Shown: positions 14,665 to 27,140 of the stretch, one piece after another | Position numbering within the stretch: position 1 is the stretch's first letter | Layout of the letters: each line of letters opens with the position of its first letter | Made by a program: the position numbers and the translations under genes | Notes under the pieces: generated by a model | What the model saw: only the letters and a program-made list of their open reading frames with translations | Databases searched by the model: none | Told to the model about the DNA's origin: nothing | Origin: Chlorella sorokiniana | Taxonomy: Eukaryota > Chlorophyta > Trebouxiophyceae > Chlorellales > Chlorellaceae | DNA length: 64,000 bases | Assembly (NCBI GenBank): GCA_025917655.1 | Contig: CP084617.1 | Coordinates: forward strand, 558,001 to 622,000 | Reading direction: 5' to 3'

Positions 14665-15734
14665 GGGGGGGCGTGCTAGCTAGCATGGGTGCGACGGTGG
14701 TGTGGGTGAGTGTGCATGCCACAGGAAGGCACTGATACATGCAAGGTGCCCTTGTCACCGGCGGGGTTGGGGCTGGGGCCAGTCTGTGCTTGATTTTGGT
14801 GTGCAAGCCCCTTTCAAGCGACTGTGACAAGAGGGGGATTCAGGCAGGGCACCCCCGCATCCGTGCGCCCTGCATCTATCAGCGCCGCCGCGCCTCTGCT
14901 GCTGCTGCCACGGCCAGCTGTGCTGCGCTGCTGCCCGAGCGTCCACCTGCACCGCCTCCTTCTCCCCCTGCAGCTCTGGCTGCTGGCCGAGTGGGTGTGC
15001 AGCGAGGGCGGCCGCCCCGTGCGCAAGCCGCTGGCGGCTGAGCTGGTCCGCCTGGTGGACGCGCTCATCACCAGCACAGTCAGGTGGGCGGGTTTCCATG
15101 TTGGACGGTGAAGGGATGGAGAAGGGATGGTGGGCGTCAGGGAGCGCCTGGCAGGAGCGAGGAGGAAGAGTGGGATGGAGGAAGAGAAAGAAGCTTGGTG
15201 GCTGAGGGTGCCATGTCTGTCGCGGTCTGTTTTTTGCTCGCTGCTGCAGCCGCCGCTGGCACCCCTGCTCCAGCCATCGTTGTTACTTCGTGTGCTCTCT
15301 TGGGCCCCTCCCCCGCGCGCCGCCCCCGCAGGCAGCAGCTGGAGCAGCGCAGCGGCAGCCCGCAGCTGGCGGCGCGCCTGGTGCCCGAGCAGCCCGACGA
15401 GTCGACCAGTGTGGAGCGCGCGCACCTGCTGTGGGGCATGCTGACCAGCCGCGCGGGCCAGGCTGTGCCCATGCCGCAGCTGCCCGCGGGGCCGCTGGGC
15501 CTGCCGGGGCCGGCAGAGGTGCGGGGCTACCTGGCGCGCCTGCAGGCCTCGCTCTCCGAGGCGGCGCCGCGCCTGCAGGCCATCTTCGAGCGCCCTGGAG
15601 CCCAGGAGCTGGTGGCGGACGTGCAGTGGGGCCTGCTGCAGCGCTTTGCCGCCCGCAGCATCAAGTTCTTCAGCGGCCTGCAGGACACCGCGGGCGGCGG
15701 CGGCGGCGGCGGCGCGGCGGTGGCCAAGGCTTGA
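10071..15734 (+). CDS. ABC1/UbiB (ADCK) atypical kinase, probably plastid
   Basis: Atypical protein-kinase-like ATPase of the ABC1K family, whose plastid members act at plastoglobules and thylakoids in prenylquinone metabolism. Family motifs appear in order over at least 15 exons: the KxGQ motif FVKTGQALSARPDLLP, the Ala-rich nucleotide loop PVAAASLGQVYKA, the VAVKVQRPG lysine, GELDYVQEGRNAE, the catalytic FFHADPHPGNLLA and metal-binding YLDFGMM. The C-terminal part (PAYYALILRSLTVLEGLAL, WSRLENLFKEG) matches the long plastid/cyanobacterial subgroup. The product is about 690 residues and ends in a Gly run and KA. The first coding exon is uncertain: an ATG at 10214 is safe, while one at 10071 splices in phase to a basic, Ala-rich leader. 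Two one-base frame slips occur, near 10445 and at 11607. A TGTAA signal lies at 15995. Confidence 0.9.
13522..13640. repeat. (TG)n-rich microsatellite in an ABC1K intron
   Basis: Right after the donor at 13521 the intron is about 95 bases of imperfect GT/TG repeats followed by a G-rich run. It is low-complexity and strand-asymmetric, so replication slippage is likely. Confidence 0.85.
14632..14653. repeat. Poly-T tract of 22 bases in an ABC1K intron
   Basis: An unbroken run of 22 T begins just after the donor at 14627 and is followed by GT repeats and a G run. It is unusual in such GC-rich DNA; the true length may be misread. Confidence 0.85.
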
Positions 15735-16452
15735 AGCCCGGCCCCACTGCGTAGGCCTGTCGCCCGCCCTCTCGGGCGTGCGCCATCGGCGCAGCGGTGG
15801 AGGAACTCGGCTCGGTTGCTTCTGTGAACTCCCTTTCATCCTGCTCTCGCACCTTCCACTCAGTTTTGTCATCTCATCCACACATTTCGATACGCGGCGT
15901 CCGCTGGCCTCCCTCAGAACAACATTTTTGTTTCTTTGCCCCACGCCCACAACACATGATTCAATTCTGTTCAACAAGCACAAGCATGCCCTTCTGTAAG
16001 GCTTCTACGTTCTGTGAACACCAGCAGGCGTGCAACTTCTCGGTGCAGGTAGCTTGCGGCCGAGGAGGAAAGCACGGGCGCCAGGTGGAAGCAGCGGTGG
16101 CCACCTTCACTCTGTCAGATGTACTTTGCACTCTACTGGTAGTTCGTGCAAGGTAGGCAACAAATCCCACAGCTGAAGGGATGGGCAACGTATCCCAGAG
16201 AAGCTAGTTATGTATGTCTGAACGCACCAATGCCGTCTGCCTTGGAACGCCTTGGATCACCTTGAGCATGCACATTAGTTGCCTGCCCAGTCAGACAGGC
16301 AAGGAGCACACACTGCCGTTGTTGTGCTTCCTCCACGCCGTCTTCACAGGATGCCCGTTTTAATCAAGCGTGCCTTCGTCCTCACGGCTGCTTGAGCCTT
16401 GCTCCCATCACGGCTGAGCTCCAGCGGCAGCCCAGCAGCAGCGCCGGCCGCC
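15735..16452. other. 3' flank of ABC1K and promoter side of the antiporter gene
   Basis: About 720 bases between tandem genes. It contains TGTAA at 15995-15999 and AT-richer sequence near 15930-15975. No coding frame or RNA gene was recognised. Confidence 0.6.
15995..15999 (+). terminator. TGTAA poly(A) signal of the ABC1K gene
   Basis: Chlorophyte-type polyadenylation signal about 260 bases past the stop codon of the ABC1 kinase. Confidence 0.55.
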
Positions 16453-19400
16453 ATGCTGCATCTGCCGCCGCCGCTGCTGGCGGCGCTGCGCGGCTCGTTG
16501 CGGGTCCCCGACAGCGACTTTTGCGCCAACGCCACCTACCGCCACCGCCTCGACGACCCGGCCACCTTCAACTTCTGCTCCGTGCCCGGCGGCGGGCGCC
16601 GACGCCTTCCTCTTTGCCGGCCTGGCGGTGCTGGTGGCCTGCTGCCTGCACTTTGGCAGCCTGTCGGCGGTGTTTGTGCTGGTGGCGGGTGCGCTGGCCG
16701 AGGGCCTTGTCTTCCCCTTCAACCTCGGCAGGTGAGCGTTTGGTTAGACGTGCCTGCAGCGCACGAGCCTGCATGGCGTGCCCTGCTGCACGCGCCCCAC
16801 AACCAGATTGCTCCGCAATCTCTGGAACCCTGCCGTGCACCATACTTGCAGCCTGCCAGCGCCCAGCTTGGCCGCGTGGCAAGCGCACCCACCCTGTCCC
16901 GGCCCGCAGGCTGGGCAACGCCTTCACCCTCTGGCTGGGCATCGACCCCCCCGAGATCTTCTTTTACGCCTTCCTGCCCCCCTGCTCCTCGACTCCGCCC
17001 TCTCCATCGACTACTTCCTGTTCCACAAGGTGGGCCGCCGCAGGGGGCAGGTGCCTCGCAGCAAATGGAATGCACAGCCATGCAACGCCAGCTGAGGGGC
17101 GCACTCGATGCGCCACTGTTTTGATCTTTGATCAAGGGCGCTCCCTTGCCAGCTGCTCTGTCGCTGCTTGGCAGCTGGGCGCCAAGCCGAACACCCGGCA
17201 CGAGCCTGCAGCCGGGCGGGTGCTGCAGCAGCAGGCGCCAAGAGTGCCCGCTCGCCTCCTCCAGCCACGCCTCCGTTGCCCGCCGCGTGCCGCCGCCGCT
17301 CAGGTCATGCTGCAAGTCATGGTGTTTGCCTTCCTCGTGGTCGCCCTCTCCGCCCTCCTCACCACCCCAGTGCTGCTTTACGGCCTGGGCCTGGCGGCGC
17401 ACGGCTGGCGCTGGCAGCACGGCGCGCTGTTCAGGCGAGGCCAGCCGCGCCGGCTGCAGGGGGCACTTGCATGTCGTCCCTGCGGCACCTGCACGGCACT
17501 CGCAGGTCGCCAGCCTCACCCGCTCCCTGCCCCGTCCCTTCCTCTCCCTCGCCCGCAGCTCCATGCTTGCCTCCACGGATGCCCTGGCCATCACGGCTGT
17601 GTTGCGGCGAGCGGGGGCCCCGAATCCCTGGTCACCCTGATGGAGGGGGAGTCGCTCCTGAACGACGCATCGGGTTGGCCGCGCTGCCCCGCTCCTCCTT
17701 CCCCGCTGGCTGCATGCGCTGCCTTTCTGCATACCAGCTGGCTCGATCGCTTGATCCCGAGACAGCCGCTCATCAAGGGATGCGCCGTGCAGGCATTGTG
17801 CTGTTCCAGCTGTTCTTGGGCCTGGTGCAGCAGCTGCCTGAGGGCGGCGGCGGCGGCGGGCCTTCGCCGCTGTCGGTGCTGCCGCTGATGGCGGTGCAGA
17901 TTGCCCAGGTACGTGGGGGGAGGGGGGGGAGGGGGAAGGGGCGCACGGGGTGCCTCCTGCTGCTGTTGAAGCGGGCCTGTCATTCAGGCTCAAACCTGCT
18001 ACTTTGCGTTTGGCACCAGAACGTGCTGAGGCATGCCTGCACTCGCAGTTGGCGGCGGGGGCGTGGCGGTGGGCCTGGCGGCGGGCATGCTGACGAGGCG
18101 CCTGCTGCGCGTGCTGCGTTGGTACGGCGCCTCGGCCAGCCAGGAGGTGGCCGCCATCCAGGCCACCAGCTTCCTGGCCTTCTATGTGGCCAACTCCCGC
18201 TGGGGGTGTCTGGTGAGCGGCGGGACGTGCTGGGGTGCGCATGACGCGGGGCAGCAGGCAGGATGTTCTTCGCGGGGAGGAAACCTTGCCGACATAGCTT
18301 ACCGTTATACAAGCCCCGGATCGTCTGCAGGTGTGATTGCGGTGGTTGTGTTTGGTCTCTACGGCAACAGCACCTCCTGCTTTGAGCTGGCATCCTCCCG
18401 ACACATGCGCGAGGCAGGTGCGGAACTGCAGGCCGGCAGGGGCTGCAGGCCGATGTGTGTGCACCCTGCTGTCTTTACCAAACATTCTGCACTCGGCCCT
18501 GCAATAGGTTTCCTCCGTCCTGCCATCCCCTGCAGGTGCTGTGCTCGGCACCGTGTCGTTCGCTCTCAACGGCATCGTCTTCTTCTTCGCGGGCGCCTCG
18601 GCCGTCAACTTCATGATTCGGTGAGGCGGCGGCGCTGCTTTGCACCGTGCCTCCTCGGCAGCGCTTGCTTGGCATTCATGTGAACCGCCCAGGTTTCAAA
18701 GGAGCCGCAGTGTTGATGCTTAACCTCCCGAATGTGACGCTATGCCCCCTCCCCCGCCGCCCCCTCGCCCCCCCGGCTTCGCCCTCCCACTCCACTTGCT
18801 GTCGCAGCGCTGTTGAGAACCTGCTGGATTACGGCCTCGCCTTTGCCCTCTTCCCCCCCGTCTACCTGTCCATGCTGGCCATCCGCGGCGTGTGCATCCT
18901 GCTGTGCAACCCGCTCTTCCACCTGCTGGGCTCCCAGGCGCTGCCGCTGCGAGCGGTGGCCTTCGCCACCTGGGGAGGCCTGCGGGGAGCCATCTCGTTG
19001 ATAATGTGCCAGCTCATCGTCACCGACGAGAGCCTGACGGAGCGCAGCCCCTTCGTGTCCGCCCAGGCAAGCGAGAGCATGGGGTCAAAACCGCTCTCCT
19101 GACGAGCTTTGGCCCAGGCCTGCCTGCAGCCACCCTCGCTGGGAGAGGGAGAGGCACACGCGCAGCGCCTGCAAGGCTCACAGCTCCCTGCCAGCCCTTG
19201 TGCACCCCGCAGATTGGCCTGTGGGTCAGTCTCTTTGTGCTCAGCACGCTGCTGATCAACGCACCCAGTATTCCTGCTGTGCTGCGCTTCACCGGCCTGG
19301 CGCAGGCAAGGAACAGCGCCGGAAAAGCGCTTGCACCCCTGTCGGCAGAAGGGACTGAATGGAAAATGGCACTGATGTGCAACGCAAACCTCGTTGCTAA

Positions 19401-21912
19401 ATGCATCACCTCTCTCCAAATGCGCCAGGTGTCCCCGGTGAAGCTCAGCATCCGAGAGAAGGCCAAGCGGGCCCTGCTGCGGTACACAGCCGGTGCCATC
19501 CAGGCGCGCCGCAGCTCCTGCGCTCCTCCATCGCGAACGGACATTGACACTGTGGGCGCTGCACAGTGCCATTTCTGGGCAGCACACCCGCTGTTGCAAT
19601 GCTAAGCTGACAGGCAGCATTGCCCCACTTTTACCATGCGCCTTGCCTTGCTGTTCCCTTCTTTTTGCAGGACCTTAAGTCCGATGAGGACGAGATGCTG
19701 CGGGGGTGGACTGGGGGCGGTGGCCCGATACGTGGACCTGTCTGAGGAGCTGCACCAGTTTGACCGAGGGCAGGGCAGCGGCCCAGCCGGCTCAGCCGCT
19801 GCCGCCGCCACCAGCGAGCCGCCCACTCCCAGCTCCAGCCAGGCACCAGACAGCCCCGCTGCCGCTGCTGCCGCTGCGGGCGCTGGCCAGCCGCGAGGGG
19901 AGGCTGCCGAGGCGCTGGGCCGGGACGACGAGCTGTTTGGTGCGGCCGGCTGGGCCGCTCCCTCCAGCGGCGGCACCGCCCGCAGCCGTCGGGCAGAGGC
20001 GCTGGCGGGCCTTGGGTGGGCTGATCTTTGTCATGCTGCTGCTGATGCCGTTGCAGGCTGCCTCCAGCCGATCCTGACGCTGCCCCATGAAACAGGCAGG
20101 CCCTGCGGTTTGCGCTCTGGCGCTTTGTCCCTGAAGTCCACGCCTCGCTTTGTTGCCCGCAGGAAGGTGTCTGGCCACTCGCCGCGCAACAGCAGCCGCC
20201 GCCTGTTGGGCGCCTCGCCGGCCGCGCTGTCGCACAAGTGGGAGCCTCGGTCCGGCGTCGCAGCGGCAGCGGCCGCGTCGTCATCAGACGACGGCTCTGA
20301 CATCGAGGCTCCGCTGCTGCCGGCCAGCAGCTGCCCAGGGCCCAGGAGGGGCAGCGAGACGAGTCAGCCAGGCAGCCAGGGACCCGGCTCACCCCACAGA
20401 GGCCTGCCAGGCCCTGCGGCGGCGTGGGCGCCCGGCGGCGATGGCAGCGGCGGGATGAGCAGGAGCGGCAGCGTCGACAGGCTGACCAAGTACGGCAGCA
20501 GCGAGTTCGCCGACGAGTCGCCCTTCTTCCCCGCCAGCGGCGGCGGCAGCAGCGACAGCAAGGTGAGACCGTGCATGGCATGCGGGCAGCGGGGGTCTGG
20601 GGCGGCTGCTGGCGCTAATGATCTGCAACTCTTGGGGGAGGGTGCGTTCAGGGGTGTTCTTAAAGGAGAGCATCGCTGCCGGTGTGCAGGCCCCCACCTT
20701 GCCAGTGCCAAGTCAGCGCCGCAGATGCACACGATTGTGGAGGTGGCAAGCTCTGAAGAGGTGGGGCGCGGGCTGATAACGACTGCCTTCGGCGCTCGCC
20801 GCGCTGTGCCTCCAGCCAGGACCCTTTGCTGGACTTGGTTTTGTAGTTGCAGCTTGCCTGTCATTGTCTCTCAAACGGCTGCAGGATGCAAACATCGAGG
20901 AGAGCTGGGCTGAAATGGCAGCTTACCGAGGGCAACCAGTGCTGCCGGCCCCTGGGTCCAGCGACACTGCTCAGCCGCAGGAGCTCCCCCTGTCACGGCA
21001 GCCGCAGGGTCAGCCTGAGCCTCAGCATTTTGCGCCGCTGGATTTCGACATCCTGCCCAGCTTCCCCTCAGACGCCGCCTCCAGCCTGCCGGATTCCTCG
21101 TCGCAGCCGCAGCTGGGGCACAACATGCGCAGCGGCGGCGGCGGCGACGTCGGTAGCAGCAGCAGCCAGGGTTCGCTGGCAGGGAACGCTGCAGCGGCGA
21201 ACGCAGGGCCCGTGGGCACAGAGGTGGCGGCGCTCAGGCCTGCTGCCAGCAAGCCGGGAGGCCAGCGGAGCCAGGCGGCACTGGGCTGCCCCCAGCATCA
21301 CCGCCCCTGCCCCCGCTCAGGCTTGCCCGCGTCTCAGCGCCGCCTGCTTCCAGCAGCCCTGCAGTCTCGTCGCCCGAGCAGCTTCCGGCCGTGGTGGCGC
21401 TGTGAGGTCCCTGGCAAGCGATGCCTCCGCCCTGCCCCAATCCCCTCGCTCGATGCAAGGCCTGGTGCGCACCAGTCTGCTGCCGTCGGCTGCAGACCGC
21501 ACCGCTGTGCAGCACGTCGGCGAGCTACTGAACGGCGATGAGGAAGCTGGCGCGAAGCCACCAGCAGCCAGCAGCTACAATGCAAGCCCCTTTGCCGCGC
21601 CGCAGGCAGCAGGAGTGACCCCCAGCTTCATCGTTGGCCAGCAGGCTCAGCGCGAGGAGCCCAGCCGCCCCCTGCCTTCAGCAGGGGCCCATCCCAGCTG
21701 CGCCAGTCGGCCACAGCCGCCCAGCAGGGAGGCTGGGCGGGAGGGTGGGCGCCGCGCAGCGGTGGAAGCTTCATCCTTGGCAGACCATCGCCGCGTGCGG
21801 GCCTGGCATCTGCGCTCAAGCCGCCGTCCCCTGCCAAGATCTTGTCCCTGGCCACTTCAGCTGGCTCGCCCAAGCCCTCGGAGGATTTGCAGCAGGAGCA
21901 GGAGCAGCCAGC

Positions 21913-21943
<31 letters not shown>

Positions 21944-24900
21944 GAGGACCTTGAGCAGCCACCGCTGGACCTTCTGGATGCACCTGCCACGCACCCGCCG
22001 CCGCCGCTACATCTCCCAGGCGAGGCGGCAGGCGAATGCGGCAGCTTCGAAGCCGGCGGTTACGAAACAGCAGGAGGTGGCTCAGAGGAGGAAATTGATA
22101 CAGGTCTGGAGCTGGATGGGGGCCTCAGCCCGACGATGCTCCAAGAGCCGCCTGGGGCAGCTGGCAGCGTGTGGGCCGCGCCGCCAGCTCAGCAGCTGCC
22201 GCTGCCGCCTCGAGCCGCATCTGTCACGGGTGTGACGCTGGACAGAAGCCTGTCCCAGGGGCGTGCGTCGCCTGGGTTCCAAAGTCCTGGGTCGCCCGGA
22301 GCAGCAGTCAACAGGCTTCATGCGTCTTCAATGACAGCCCCCAAACCAGCTGCCGGGGCGGGCATGGCGGTGGCCGCCCGCTTCGCCGCAGCGCCGGGCA
22401 TCAAGCCCTGGCAGGCCGGCGCGCTCCTGCTGCGACGCAGCATGAGCACCCCGCTGACCGGCATCGCCGACCAGCTGGAAAGGCAGCAGCAGCTGAAGGA
22501 GCAGGGCAGCCTCGCTGGCGAGCCTGGCGGGCCCGCAAGGGACGGGGGGCCCAGCGCTTGCGAGCCTGGCGGGCCTGGCAGCGATGGGCAGTGGTCGCAG
22601 GAAGTGCTGGCGGAGGCACGCATGCGCCTGGTGGCAGGTGAGGCGGCTGTGCCGCCTGCGGTGGCGATTGAACACACTGTCACCTCGGCGGCTGCCTTGC
22701 TTGGGATGCCCCCATTGAACGCAGTCAGGATCCCCACGAACACAAACAGCATGCACGCAACCCTGCTTCTGAATGCGTGATGCCGGCATGGCAGCGTCCG
22801 TAGTCCGCCCGCTGTTCACCACCCAACCAGGCTCCCGCATCCGCACGCCGCCGTCTCCCCCAGGTCTAAAGCGGTACTTTCACGCCAAGCGAGGCGAGGG
22901 CCTGCTGTCTCCCACCGGCCTGCGCATCCTTGACCACGCCTGCGACCGCGCCATCGACTGTTCGGGGAGCCGCTGGTGGGTCATGTGCCGCCGCGCATCA
23001 GCCAGCACGGCTCAGCCTTGTTTGCGCAGGGGGGCTGCTGCTGGCACTTGCGCAGCGCTGTGGAACATCTGCGGCCAGCAAGGCAACCAGTGCCGTTTAG
23101 ATGGGTCCTCGAGGTGCGTGTCGGTAATTCAGGGCTGAGTGCCTGCTCATCTTCTGCGCTGCTGCCGCCGCCGCCCGCAGGACATCTGGTCTGTGGCAGA
23201 GGGCGAGGCGGTGGGCAAGCACCTCGTGCGCGCCCTGGCCTGGCTCTTCTTCAGGACCAAGCGCGCCACGGGGCGCTTGCCCCGCGCTCTGCGCTGGCTG
23301 CTCATGCCGCTGCTGCGCTGGTTCTCAGGCAGGCTGCTGGGCGGCCGCAGTCTTGCCCCGCCGTGCGCGTGCGCGCCCCCGCCCCCACCCCACCCCACCC
23401 CCCCCAATAGCTGCAAGCCGACAGGGTGAAAGCGGAGAAGGAGCAGTGCACTTGCTTGGGCTGCTCGCTGTTCTAAACACTGACAGGCACGATGTTGAAC
23501 GCGTTTTGCCTGCAGGCCTGATTGGCGGCGTGCTGTCTGTGACCATGCTGGTGGCGTGTGAGGTGGCGGTGGAGTACTGGATGGCGCTGACCTGGAGCCC
23601 GCAGGTACGACACCTGTACTGCCACCCTTGCTTACTTGTACTGACCCTCGCCAGCTCGCCGCTTGTCGGTGGGCGCCCGCTGCGCCCTAACAGAGCCCAT
23701 AGCTGAGCATCGTGCACGCTCGGCTCATCCAATCACTAGCCGCGGGCTGCACCGCGCCCTGCGCAGGCACAGTGGCTGCGTGAGTCGGAAAAGGCAGGGC
23801 GGCTGCAGGTGAGGAAGAAAAGTGTGCACCCTCGCCTCGGAAAGCTTGCCCCCTGCCCGCTCAGCGCTGCAGCCCCTTTGGGCAGCGATACCACTTGCAG
23901 GCTTGCTTGGCTGACGGAATGACAGACGCTTACCAGCTGCCTGCGCCCGCACGCTGCAGGCGGAGATAGCGGAGGAGAGCGCGCGGGTGTCGCGCTTCAT
24001 CATCGACCGAGAGATCGAGGCGCCCGAGCGCTTCCAGGCCATCCAGAGCTACAGGTGACAGTTGTTTACAGCATCTAGGCCTGAGGTGCCCACAGCAGCA
24101 TAGCCGACTGCAAGGCAAGCTTGCCAGGGCCAGCGGACTGAGTCAGCTAGTCAGAGGGTCTGCCAGCCGTCTGCAGCGCTGCCCACGCCCGAAGAGTGCG
24201 GCGCGCGCCCCCCCAGGGCGGCCATGGCCATCCTGCGCCAGCAGGCTGCCTTCGTGGATGAGCTCTACTCCTCCGGCATTGTGAACGACGCAGAGCGGCA
24301 GGCCATGCAGGCAGGGCGGATGTGGGGTGTGTGGGTGGGTGGTGGTGGGGGCAGGGGGCAGGCTGGGTGATGGTGGAGGCAGGGGGCAGGCTGGGTGGTG
24401 GTGGGGGCAGGGCGGCAGGCTGGGTGATGGTGGAGGCAGGGCGGCAGGCTGGGTGACGGTGGGGGCAGGGGGCAGGCTGGGTGATGGCGGGGGCAGGGGG
24501 CTGGCCGGGCGAGGCAGGGAGAGCATGTGTGCGGTGCTTAGGGGGCGGGGGCCTGAGCGCCGGGTGTGCGTCGTGCCGCCACCACCGAACCCTGCCCTGC
24601 CCTGCCCCCTGCGCCCACCCCGGGCAGGAGCCGATCCAGCGGCGGGCACGCCAGCTGGAGATCCAGGGCCCCGTGTGGCGCGCCCCCTCCGTGCGGGAGG
24701 TGCTGCGGGGCCTGCCCTTCTTCCACCACGTTCCCCAGTCTCTCTTCAATTGGCTGCTGGAGCAGGGGCAGCTGCTGGGTGAGCCCTGGGGTGTTGCTGT
24801 GTTGGCAGGGTGCAGTGCTGGCGCGCCTGTCAGCGGTTGGATGCAGGGCGGTGAGCCGCCTTGTCCCTCGCGCTAGAGCAGGCTGCACCAGCGGAAATAA

Positions 24901-27140
24901 TCAGCAGACAGGGAGAACCGGGCAGCTCTGTCTCTAAAACACAATACGGTCACTGCTGTGGCGAATGAAGCGATCTGCCACCCCTTTGCGGCTGCATCGC
25001 GCAGAGTACAGCCGCGGAGAGGTGATCCTGGCGCCCGGCGACAAGCAGGGGGCGGCGGCGGGCCGGGGCGGCGGGGCACGGGGCTGTGGATCGTAGTGTA
25101 CGGCCTCGTGCGAGCCAGCTTCTCAGGTGGGCGCCGTTCTGCAGTACCCCTTGCAGTACCACTGCAGTACCGCTTGCAGTGCTCAAGCAGGGACAGGCTG
25201 TGAGGCAGGCGCTGCTTTGCCCTGGATCAGTGGCCCAGCCAGGCGCTTGATGCTCCGACCTTGCATGCCGTGAGCCTCGACCTTGTCAAAGGCTGTCCTT
25301 TACTGTGTGCACCGCCAGACCGCCGCGGCGTGAGCCACGAGTACTGCCTGGGGTCTGGCGGCGTGCTGGGCCTGCTGCGCGCGCTGACGGGCGCGACATG
25401 CCCGGCTCCGGCCCCGCTCTGGCGGAGGCCAACGCGCTGCACAAGGGCCCCGTCGTCTTCTTCCTGCCACAGGCAAGCCCATAGATGCCTTGTCAAAATG
25501 CTGTTGCCCTCTGTCTTGCAACCATCCCTTCACGAGATGACCGTTGCAACTTGTGGCACGCACCAACCGCCGCCGCTGCACCGCCCTGCTCCCTGCCCTG
25601 GGCCGCAGCCTGTTGTGCGCCGCGTGCGGCAGCGCGCCGCCGCGGGCGACCGCAGCTTTGCCCAGCTGGAGCTGGACCTCTTCAGGTGGGCGGCCCTGGC
25701 TGCAGGGCACATATGCCCTTGCCAGGGGGCAGCTGCAGCGTGGGGGGCCCAGCGCCAAACTGCCGCCGCCACAGGCCCTACGCGGCTTGCGCTGTGCCTT
25801 CGGCGACGGCAAGGACACATCACGCCTCACAAGCAGGGGGTGAGCAAAGAGCGCTTCATTTGCTGTGCTACTCCTTGCAACTGTGCAGGGTGGCAGGCCT
25901 GTACGTGGTGGAAAGGATGAGGGGAGAGGTGGTGGCGGGCATGGCCGCCCAGTACAAGAGGCTGGCCCTGGAGCGTGCCCGGCGCAGGGCGTTCCGCAAG
26001 GCGGCGGCGGCGGCCGCCGCCGCCGCCGCAACAGCGCACAACCTCCCGCCAGGCGCTGCCGTGCCGCGGCGGCGGGAGGAGAGGGCAGCAGGGCAGGGCG
26101 GCTTTGGGGCAGCCGTGGAGCCTCCCAGCCTGCGGCAGCGGGTGCGCTGGGACTCCTCGCTGGGAGACGAGCAGGTATCATGCCAGGCCAGCAGTTGCCC
26201 CTGCTCGCACCCATCCGCTGGCATGGCCCCGCACACGACCTTCTCGATGCCGCACACTGCCAAGCAAGACTTTCCTTCGCTTCCCCTCCCCTGCAGGCGG
26301 AGCCGCTTCCCAGCGGGACCACATCCGGCCCAGCCCCTCACGCCGCCCCCACCCCCACCCCCGCCTGCGCTGCCGCTGAGCGAGGCCGAGGTGCTGGCTG
26401 GGATGGACCAGCAGCGGCTGTGGCACAGCGCACAGAGCTTTGCTCGGGGGTGCTGGCAGAGTTAAGGTGCGATGCAGGGCAGACTGAGCGGGTTGGGTGG
26501 TGGTGCTGCGAGTGTCTGCGTGTGGCAGGGTGCGTGTGTTTGAAGGGAGGGGGAGGGGGCACTAAAGGCCAGAAGTGGAGCCATTTATACACCTCCTGTG
26601 ACCGCAAGTGATTCAACCATCAATCCTGGCACATGCTTCTTTCCACTGTTTGCAGGCATCGCCTGAGGGACGCCGAGCTGCTGCGCCTCGCCCCCCCGCC
26701 AGCCCTGGCGCCGGCGCGGCCACGCCCTGCTGCTGCACGGCAGCCTGCACGGCGCGGCAGCAGCGGCGAGGGCCAGCAGGCCGAGCTGCATGCTCCAGCG
26801 GTGATGCCCTGGCTGCTTGACAGCCTGCAGCAGCTGGGCCTGCATGGAATCGGCGCGCCGGCAGCTGGCGCTCGCATGGCGGCGGGCGCGGCGGGCGCGC
26901 TGCTGCTGCTGTGCCCCGAGAGGCGCAGCCCCCTCCACACCCAGCAGCGCCGCAGGCAGTGCAGCCGGCTTCGGCAGCCCCTTTGCAGCCACGCGGCCCT
27001 GGCAGGACGAAGAGCAGCCGCCAGCTAGGCTGGGCGAGGGGGACGGGGACGGGGAGGGCGAGGTGGAGTCGCGACCAGGGGAGGAACGGCGGGGAGGGGG
27101 CACCCGCTGGAGCCGGCAGCGCGCCCTCTGCACCGCGTGA
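16453..27140 (+). CDS. SOS1-like plasma-membrane Na+/H+ antiporter with very long C-terminal region
   Basis: CPA1-family exchanger expected to export Na+ against H+. The ATG at 16453 leads into about a dozen membrane spans, with the signature LVTLMEGESLLNDASG near 17630-17670 and the NhaP/SOS1 motif ATWGGLRGAISL near 18970-19000. After the last span the segment KSDEDEML…VARYVDLSEELHQF matches the start of the plant SOS1 cytosolic region. A Ser/Pro/Gln-rich insert follows (19800-22750; poly-Gln at 21918-21943; RRSMSTP near 22440). The SOS1 helical region then resumes (GLKRYFHAKRGEGLLSPTGL; ARVSRFIIDREIEAPERFQ). A cyclic-nucleotide-binding-like domain runs from REVLRGLPFFHHVP at about 24690 through LWIVVYGLVRASF to GPVVFFLP. 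GC-AG introns start at 17435 and 25473. Several one-base slips occur in G/C runs. The 3' end is uncertain: 26464 and 27140 are both possible stops. Product roughly 2,000 residues. Confidence 0.85.
24327..24510. repeat. G-rich minisatellite in an antiporter intron
   Basis: About five imperfect tandem copies of a roughly 30-base unit of the form GGCAGGCTGGGTGATGGTGG with intervening GGCAGGG. It fills the intron between the exon ending near 24310 and the next near 24630. The + strand is G-rich with many GGG runs. Confidence 0.85.
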
